DNA from: an uncultured Lachnospiraceae bacterium
GTDB taxonomy: Bacteria; Bacillota; Clostridia; Lachnospirales; Lachnospiraceae
Assembly: GCA_910578085.1 (NCBI GenBank)
Contig: CAJTPM010000045.1
Location: 1 to 24,620 of the forward strand
Direction of reading: 5' to 3'
Length of the DNA stretch: 24,620 nucleotides
Shown here: positions 19,819-24,620 of the stretch, in pieces
Numbering within the stretch: the first letter of the stretch is position 1
How the letters are laid out: each line of letters begins with the position of its first letter
The notes under the pieces: generated by a model
Told to the model about the DNA's origin: nothing
What the model saw: only the letters and a program-made list of their open reading frames with translations
Databases searched by the model: none
Made by a program: the position numbers and the translations under genes

Positions 19819-22536
19819 CAACCCTCTCACAATCTCCATAAATCTCTCATGAGAATACGCCCCTGCATACCCCGGCTTCTTTGTCTCATACACCATGAAA
19901 TACTTATATATCCTGCCAAACTGCGAAGCCTTTGCAGCCCAAGTCGCACCCATCTCTGCCTTTTCCCTTGACTCATCATTCTTTAGGTGATCCCCTTTTG
20001 TTTCTACCAAAAGCAGCTTCCCGCTTTCAGTCATAACAATTAAGTCAGGATAAGCCGTTACAGCCCCATTGATGGCAAAACCTCTTTTCGATATATTCCT
20101 GTGCCACCATCTGATATTGGACAAAGCAGATAATTCCCATGCAACTTTGCTCTCATATCCATTCACATCCTCTTCCGCTGTATAAAGAGACTTTGGTATG
20201 ACATCATTCACTTTTGCAGCTGTCATGCCGACTGGGAAAGAATACAACGGCTGGCAGGAAATCATGTCCTGTTCAATCCATTTATAAAATGTTTCCTTTG
20301 CATGGACATTCAGTAATTGCCTCACCTTATCGTATATCTTTTGCATATATAAATAATCTGACTGTTCCAAATCCGTCAGCTGATCCTCTGTCATATTCTG
20401 CATGATTCTGGAAACATATTCATCTAATTCCGCGTCATTCACAGCATTTATTTTGGAAATTCGCTTTATAATTCTATCCTTGCAGATTCTTCTTTTCTTC
20501 TCAGAGGGTTGGGACTCAAACCACTCTTTCATATAGGCACTTTCAAACCCCTGCAGCTGCCATGCCTTAGGACTTGAATTCTCGCTTTCTTCCACATCGA
20601 CCTGAGCCATCTCCACATCCAGCACAGAAAAATCAATTTTCGTATCTTTATCTAAGAGCGTGAAGCCGACATACAGGTCCTCTTTCTGCAACAGACAATA
20701 TTCTTCCGTACTAAACAGGCTCGGTGCGTCAGGTAATGCAAATTGGGGCAATTTAACTGCAAGCGCCTCATCTCTGAACTCTGCCCTGATTGGATATGTT
20801 TTCATTGTATCTCTCACCTCTGTCGGAACATCTTCCATAAAATCCTTTTCATCTGTAACAATATCTTCCCAACAGGCTCTATCCTCTTTTTCAGCTGTCT
20901 CGATAATGTCATCCACCCCGGCAAAAAATCCGGTATCAGACTCTTTATTGCCCGCTTCATAAAATGTGTCCTCACACAGCGCACGACTAATCTGATCCTT
21001 TAATACATCCGTATAAAGAAAAGTACCCTCTGCTGAATCAGCTGCCTGTTCCGATCCCCTATCATGTTCTGACTCAATTTGCATCTCTTCTGTAGAAAAT
21101 GTTATTTGCTCCGCCTCCATCTGCGGGGCCTCCGAACCTTCCTCCGCTGTAGAAGAAACATCTTCTGCCCGGTAATCTTTATCGCTGAATCCTGCAACCT
21201 TCAATCCATCCACAACCTTATTGCATGTGGCAAAAAAATCTGCTGAAGAAGTAATGACATAGGACAAATTCAGTACTGCGCTTTCACTTTTCTTTGTATT
21301 GGGCAGCCGGAGGATTCTTCCTATGATCTGCTCCACATCAACGACAGAACTTCGATTCGCTATGGTAGCCAAAATATAGGCAAAGGGACAGTCCCAGCCT
21401 TCTTTCAGCGCATTCACTGTCACAATGTAACGGATAGGGCACGTTCTCGACATCAGATCCTGATTCCTGATATCGTCCTTATCTGCAGTCTTTATCGCAA
21501 TTTCTTCCTCTGGAATTCCCATCTCCACTAATTCTCTTTTTATTTTCCCATAGGTAGTGCTGTTCTCATTTATGTTCGCCTCCGCCTGGAACAACACAAT
21601 TGGACGAATATACTTTCCACCCATGTCTTCCAGTCTTTTCGCCTCGTTCTCCAGGCGTTTCCGCAGGCTGATAGCTGTAAACAATACATCCCCCTGACTT
21701 TTTCTATTGTATACAATAACAGGCAGCTTGACCATCTCTTCTTTTTTCAGCTGTCTTGCGTCCACAAAAGATATGATATTGCTGCCCCGCTTCGGTGTCG
21801 CCGTCAGATCCAACACAAAGGACGGATTAAAATTCTGCAGCATTTCAATACTCAATGTAGATGTGGCATGGTGGCTTTCGTCTACAATAACAACCGGATT
21901 CAGCTGGCGAATCACCTGAATCAGTGCTGTTTCATCTGTTCCTTCCAATAAATCTGCCTTATTCACATGGTATTTGCTGAAAGAAGCCAACTTTCCATTT
22001 TCCTGATAAGCTTTCCTGCCATCTTTCTTACTCGTCCGAAAAGAATCATAACTGAGCACAAAAACAGACAAGTGTTCCATCACCTCAGCAGGATTGAAAT
22101 TCTGTCCATTCATAAGCTGCTCTTTCGTATATACTTCCACCGCACCGGAAAAATCCACATTTATTTTCTGTCTATAGAAATGATTGCTGTCTTGCAATGT
22201 ATTAATTGTCTGTTTTAATATGGCATCCGAAGGCACAAGCCAGACAACCGCTTTGGGATGATGGCCTGGCATGGAGTCAAAAATAGGCTTTATGGCATTT
22301 GCCGCCAAAAAAGTCTTACCGCCGCCTGTAGGAACCTTGATGCATATTTGAGGAACACCTGGAAGCGTTGTTTTATAGTACGGAATGGTTCCGGGCGTCT
22401 CTAACATACTGACCTCTACCCCTTTTTCTTCCCATAAGGCGCTATAAGCCAGTTTTATATTTTGTTTTTCCGTCAGCAAGGTTAAAAACCGCTCTAAATC
22501 TCCCATAACTTTCTTCTGGTAAATTTTCAGTTCCAT
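19816..22536 (-). CDS. res: Type III restriction endonuclease, Res subunit (DEAD/DEAH helicase-nuclease)
   Basis: This 906-residue protein has an SF2 helicase core: Walker A P69-TGGGKT75, D219-E-S-H222, T245-A-T, and motif VI Q403-IIGRILR410. The C-terminal PD-(D/E)xK nuclease has D831, E845 and K847 (PDLIVM...VETKGDH). Between them (about 458-505) is an acidic, Glu/Ser/Ala-rich linker that looks unstructured. Length and order match type III Res, which with Mod translocates on DNA and cuts away from its recognition site. The start at 22534-22536 is set by GGAGGTACGGT before ATG; a longer frame runs into mod without a ribosome site. It begins 34 bases after the mod stop, in one operon. Confidence 0.93.
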   Translation of the reverse strand: MELKIYQKKVMGDLERFLTLLTEKQNIKLAYSALWEEKGVEVSMLETPGTIPYYKTTLPGVPQICIKVPTGGGKTFLAANAIKPIFDSMPGHHPKAVVWLVPSDAILKQTINTLQDSNHFYRQKINVDFSGAVEVYTKEQLMNGQNFNPAEVMEHLSVFVLSYDSFRTSKKDGRKAYQENGKLASFSKYHVNKADLLEGTDETALIQVIRQLNPVVIVDESHHATSTLSIEMLQNFNPSFVLDLTATPKRGSNIISFVDARQLKKEEMVKLPVIVYNRKSQGDVLFTAISLRKRLENEAKRLEDMGGKYIRPIVLFQAEANINENSTTYGKIKRELVEMGIPEEEIAIKTADKDDIRNQDLMSRTCPIRYIVTVNALKEGWDCPFAYILATIANRSSVVDVEQIIGRILRLPNTKKSESAVLNLSYVITSSADFFATCNKVVDGLKVAGFSDKDYRAEDVSSTAEEGSEAPQMEAEQITFSTEEMQIESEHDRGSEQAADSAEGTFLYTDVLKDQISRALCEDTFYEAGNKESDTGFFAGVDDIIETAEKEDRACWEDIVTDEKDFMEDVPTEVRDTMKTYPIRAEFRDEALAVKLPQFALPDAPSLFSTEEYCLLQKEDLYVGFTLLDKDTKIDFSVLDVEMAQVDVEESENSSPKAWQLQGFESAYMKEWFESQPSEKKRRICKDRIIKRISKINAVNDAELDEYVSRIMQNMTEDQLTDLEQSDYLYMQKIYDKVRQLLNVHAKETFYKWIEQDMISCQPLYSFPVGMTAAKVNDVIPKSLYTAEEDVNGYESKVAWELSALSNIRWWHRNISKRGFAINGAVTAYPDLIVMTESGKLLLVETKGDHLKNDESREKAEMGATWAAKASQFGRIYKYFMVYETKKPGYAGAYSHERFMEIVRGL

Positions 22537-22570
22537 ACCGTACCTCCAAGTACATTTAGCCAAAATACAA

Positions 22571-24328
22571 TTACAATCTGACGATATCCCTCGGTATCTT
22601 CTTAAACGTGATATTATGTTTCTGTAGTTCTTTGTCTGAAACTGCACACTGGTCGGCATAAATAATATAGCCTTCTGCCATTGTCCTGATCGTTCTCAAA
22701 AAATTCCTGTCCAGCGTTGTAACCGTATCTTTCTCATAACAAAAGTAATAAGCCACATCTCCGTCTACCGCCAGAAGATATTTATTGTCATCCTGCCCTG
22801 TATCAGGCAGGGATTTCTTTGTTTCCAAATACCATATGTAATTTCTGATATTATGAATATCCATGTCAGGATTGAGGGCACCGTTTTCAAGCATCAGCCG
22901 CTCACCTAATTCATAAAAACAAAAATCTCCGCCTGTTCCTTCCACAGCGTTTTTTCCTTCCCCGTATCCATGGATTACTCTTTTCACACGTTCCGCTGTA
23001 ATACTGTCCGCGTAATCTTCCATCTCAATCAGAATAAACCTGCGATTACCACCATCTGCCCTGTTCCTATTCAGAACCGCATGGGCAGTGGTACCGGAAC
23101 CCGCAAAGGAATCAAGAATAATGCTGTTTTCATCTGTAGCAATTTGCAGAATATGTTCTACCAACCGGTACGGTTTCGGTGTGTCAAATGCTGCCCTGCC
23201 GTTAAAAATCGCTCTTAATGTCTTAGCAGCTTCGTCTGTATGCCCTACCTCTCCATAACTCCAATAATTTGTAGGCGGTTTCCCTCCAACACTCTCCAGA
23301 TAAGTTTTTCGTGCAATGCCACCCTTTCCCCCTTTTGAAAAGAAAAAACGGGGCCAGGGACCTTTCTCATACACTGCTTTGGCTTTAGCAGAAGAAATCT
23401 CTAAAGGTTCTGATAACACGATCGCCTGTACGCCCTGTCGAATTTCCGTTTCCGCGACTCCACAAATGGCGGCTCTTCTCTCTGCGTCATCAAGCTCTTT
23501 TAATTCATAATCACACCAGCCACACATTATTTCCAGCATGGTATCTTGTTGATATCGCCAACATGAACCATTACTCGGATACAACATTTCCCCTGTAAAA
23601 GGATGCTGTATTGCGTATACCATCCCCTGATGCGTTGCTGCCCCAGGCGCATAGGCATTGTCGGAGCGCCACATAGCAATATCATGATCCGGATTTTTAT
23701 ACTTTGAATTCATTTCTTCTGTTCTTGGCAATTTTTCAGGATTCCACCCGGGCTGCCCGCTATAGACAAGAATATGCTCTACTTCTCTGACAATCCCCTT
23801 GGAATCATTTCGGGTTGAATATGTCCTCTGCCATGATACATCAGCCACGAAACAGTTGCTCCCAAATATTTCATCGCAAACCATTTTCAGACTATATAGT
23901 TCATTGTCATCAATACTGATAAAAATTGCCCCGTCCTTTGCTAACAATTTATGAAGCAGCCGCAGCCTCGGGTACATCATACAAAGCCACTTATCGTGGC
24001 GGGACAAATCCTCCCCCTCTTTTCCTACAACTTCTCCTAACCATTTTTTTATTTTGGGATCATTGACATTATCATTATAAACCCAGCTTTCATTACCTGT
24101 ATTGTACGGCGGATCAATATAAATACATTTAATCTTCCCCGCATATTCAGGCAATAAAGATTTCAATGCCTCCAAATTATCTCCATGAATAATTTTATTC
24201 CCGCTTCCATTATCTTCACTATGCCGCCCACTCAAATCATAACTGTACACATGATTCAATACACGATAGGGCACATCCATATGGTGATTTATTACTCTAT
24301 CTTTTCCGATCCAGTCTAATGTGGGCAT
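22571..24328 (-). CDS. mod: Type III DNA methyltransferase, Mod subunit
   Basis: This 585-residue beta-class N6-adenine methyltransferase has the catalytic motif IV D72-P-P-Y75 in CIYIDPPYNTG placed before the AdoMet motif I D406-SFAGSGTTAH. That is the beta-class order used by type III Mod. The middle region (about 200-380, including GWCDYELKELDDAERRA) should hold the target recognition domain. It gives sequence specificity to both methylation and Res cutting. AGGAGAGG lies upstream of ATG 24326-24328. No simple-sequence repeat tract is seen in or before the gene, so phase variation by slippage is not indicated. It is first in the minus-strand defence operon. Confidence 0.93.
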   Translation of the reverse strand: MPTLDWIGKDRVINHHMDVPYRVLNHVYSYDLSGRHSEDNGSGNKIIHGDNLEALKSLLPEYAGKIKCIYIDPPYNTGNESWVYNDNVNDPKIKKWLGEVVGKEGEDLSRHDKWLCMMYPRLRLLHKLLAKDGAIFISIDDNELYSLKMVCDEIFGSNCFVADVSWQRTYSTRNDSKGIVREVEHILVYSGQPGWNPEKLPRTEEMNSKYKNPDHDIAMWRSDNAYAPGAATHQGMVYAIQHPFTGEMLYPSNGSCWRYQQDTMLEIMCGWCDYELKELDDAERRAAICGVAETEIRQGVQAIVLSEPLEISSAKAKAVYEKGPWPRFFFSKGGKGGIARKTYLESVGGKPPTNYWSYGEVGHTDEAAKTLRAIFNGRAAFDTPKPYRLVEHILQIATDENSIILDSFAGSGTTAHAVLNRNRADGGNRRFILIEMEDYADSITAERVKRVIHGYGEGKNAVEGTGGDFCFYELGERLMLENGALNPDMDIHNIRNYIWYLETKKSLPDTGQDDNKYLLAVDGDVAYYFCYEKDTVTTLDRNFLRTIRTMAEGYIIYADQCAVSDKELQKHNITFKKIPRDIVRL

Positions 24329-24442
24329 CTTTCGTTCCTCTCCTCTTACATTTATTGTAAGTGTTGATGCAAAAAGAATAATGTATCCGTTTCATATTCT
24401 ATATGCTAAAGTATTTGCTTTGTTTCAAAACGTATATTTGCT

Positions 24443-24511
24443 AATATCAATATTACCAGCCTTTATTCATTGATATTTAATATTGTATCGAATTTATCAA
24501 CGAATATCAAT
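24443..24511. promoter_or_regulatory. Three AATATCAAT boxes around the mod promoter
   Basis: AATATCAAT occurs at 24443-24451 and 24503-24511, and inverted (ATTGATATT) at 24469-24477. The third copy overlaps the -35 of the mod promoter and the first two lie just downstream of the -10. The sites look like operator half-sites of an unknown repressor. In very AT-rich DNA some recurrence by chance is possible. Confidence 0.5.
24482..24510 (-). promoter_or_regulatory. Promoter of the mod-res operon
   Basis: On the minus strand TTGATA (24505-24510) and TACAAT (24482-24487) are separated by 17 bases. The transcript would begin near 24475 and carry a leader of about 145 bases with the repeats described here. 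Confidence 0.6.
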
Positions 24512-24543
24512 TGCATTCTATTTATTCTTTTGCATCAACATTG

Positions 24544-24609
24544 TTAATGATTAATAACTGCTGCCATTTGAGTTTCCCCATTTTCAAAATACAATTGCTC
24601 CAGAATCTC
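24544..24609 (-). pseudogene. Possible C-terminal remnant of an upstream gene
   Basis: Between an in-frame TAG (24610-24612) and a TAA (24544-24546) the minus strand encodes EILEQLYFENGETQMAAVINH. There is no start codon with a ribosome site inside. It reads like real protein (short amphipathic helix) and may be the broken end or start of a small gene. The evidence is thin and the window ends here. Confidence 0.2.
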
Positions 24610-24620
24610 CTATTTTAAAG

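Larger units (their letters stand above)
24345..24540. repeat. Inverted repeats in the mod leader
   Basis: TGTTGATGCAAAAAGAATAA (24362-24381) and its complement TTATTCTTTTGCATCAACA (24522-24540) form a 19-bp inverted repeat with one A/T length change, about 140 bases apart, enclosing the mod promoter. A smaller CTTACA/TGTAAG hairpin (24345-24361) touches the outer end next to the mod ribosome site. Ends like these could be a small inserted element or protein-binding arms; no target duplication was recognised. Confidence 0.7.

Noticed and set aside
22571..24328. Phase-variable mod by simple-sequence repeats
   Set aside because: No homopolymer or short tandem repeat tract long enough for slippage was seen in the gene or its leader.
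1..24620. tRNA, rRNA or prophage genes
   Set aside because: No cloverleaf, rRNA-like stretch, integrase, capsid or lysis gene was recognised on either strand.

Overview
The window looks like chromosome of a low-to-mid GC anaerobic Firmicute, most likely a gut-type Lachnospiraceae/Clostridia. The support is strong GGAGG-type ribosome sites, near-consensus sigma-A promoters, a TPP riboswitch driving an ECF thiamine transporter, a Cys-type sulfatase, a siroheme/ferredoxin oxidoreductase fusion and a Mod/Res type III restriction system. The genus is not resolvable from sequence alone. No rRNA, tRNA or CRISPR array was seen.

Left part (1-8003): the 5' end of an ISAs1-family transposase runs off the window. 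Next to it is a catabolic unit on the minus strand: lacI-type regulator -> tctC -> tctB -> tctA -> cytosolic sulfatase. Identical 18-bp palindromes (AAATGAAGCGCTTCATTT) lie just downstream of the -10 box of lacI and of a TATAAT box inside the 3' end of lacI that probably serves tctC. The geometry is the same to within one base, so the regulator very likely represses both itself and the transporter/sulfatase operon. The inferred logic is import of an organic anion by the tripartite tricarboxylate transporter, followed by desulfation in the cytoplasm. A threonine-aldolase family gene is divergent from lacI.

Middle part (8004-15760): a non-coding stretch with nested hairpins; a CPBP intramembrane protease; a divergent TPP riboswitch plus thiT; a bidirectional terminator; a nitroreductase and M3 oligoendopeptidase pair; a 415-base gap holding four or more tandem stem-loops and a truncated RelB/DinJ-like antitoxin fragment; and an 852-residue CoA-disulfide reductase/rhodanese/siroheme/ferredoxin fusion whose promoter overlaps a 20-bp palindrome.

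Right part (15761-24620): an AT-rich defence-type island, all genes on the minus strand. In transcription order it holds type III mod, res, a frameshifted gene remnant, a GGQHR-motif (DGQHR/ParB-like) protein, a HEPN protein with an RNDLVH motif that overlaps it by ATGA, and a Schlafen/AlbA-GHKL-winged-helix protein. Its inner border, right after the last stop codon, carries three copies of a 20-bp repeat, one inverted, able to form two mutually exclusive hairpins. Its outer border, upstream of mod, carries a promoter flanked by three AATATCAAT boxes and a 19-bp inverted repeat. The GGQHR/HEPN pair, possibly with the AlbA-GHKL protein, is the best candidate here for a poorly described system.
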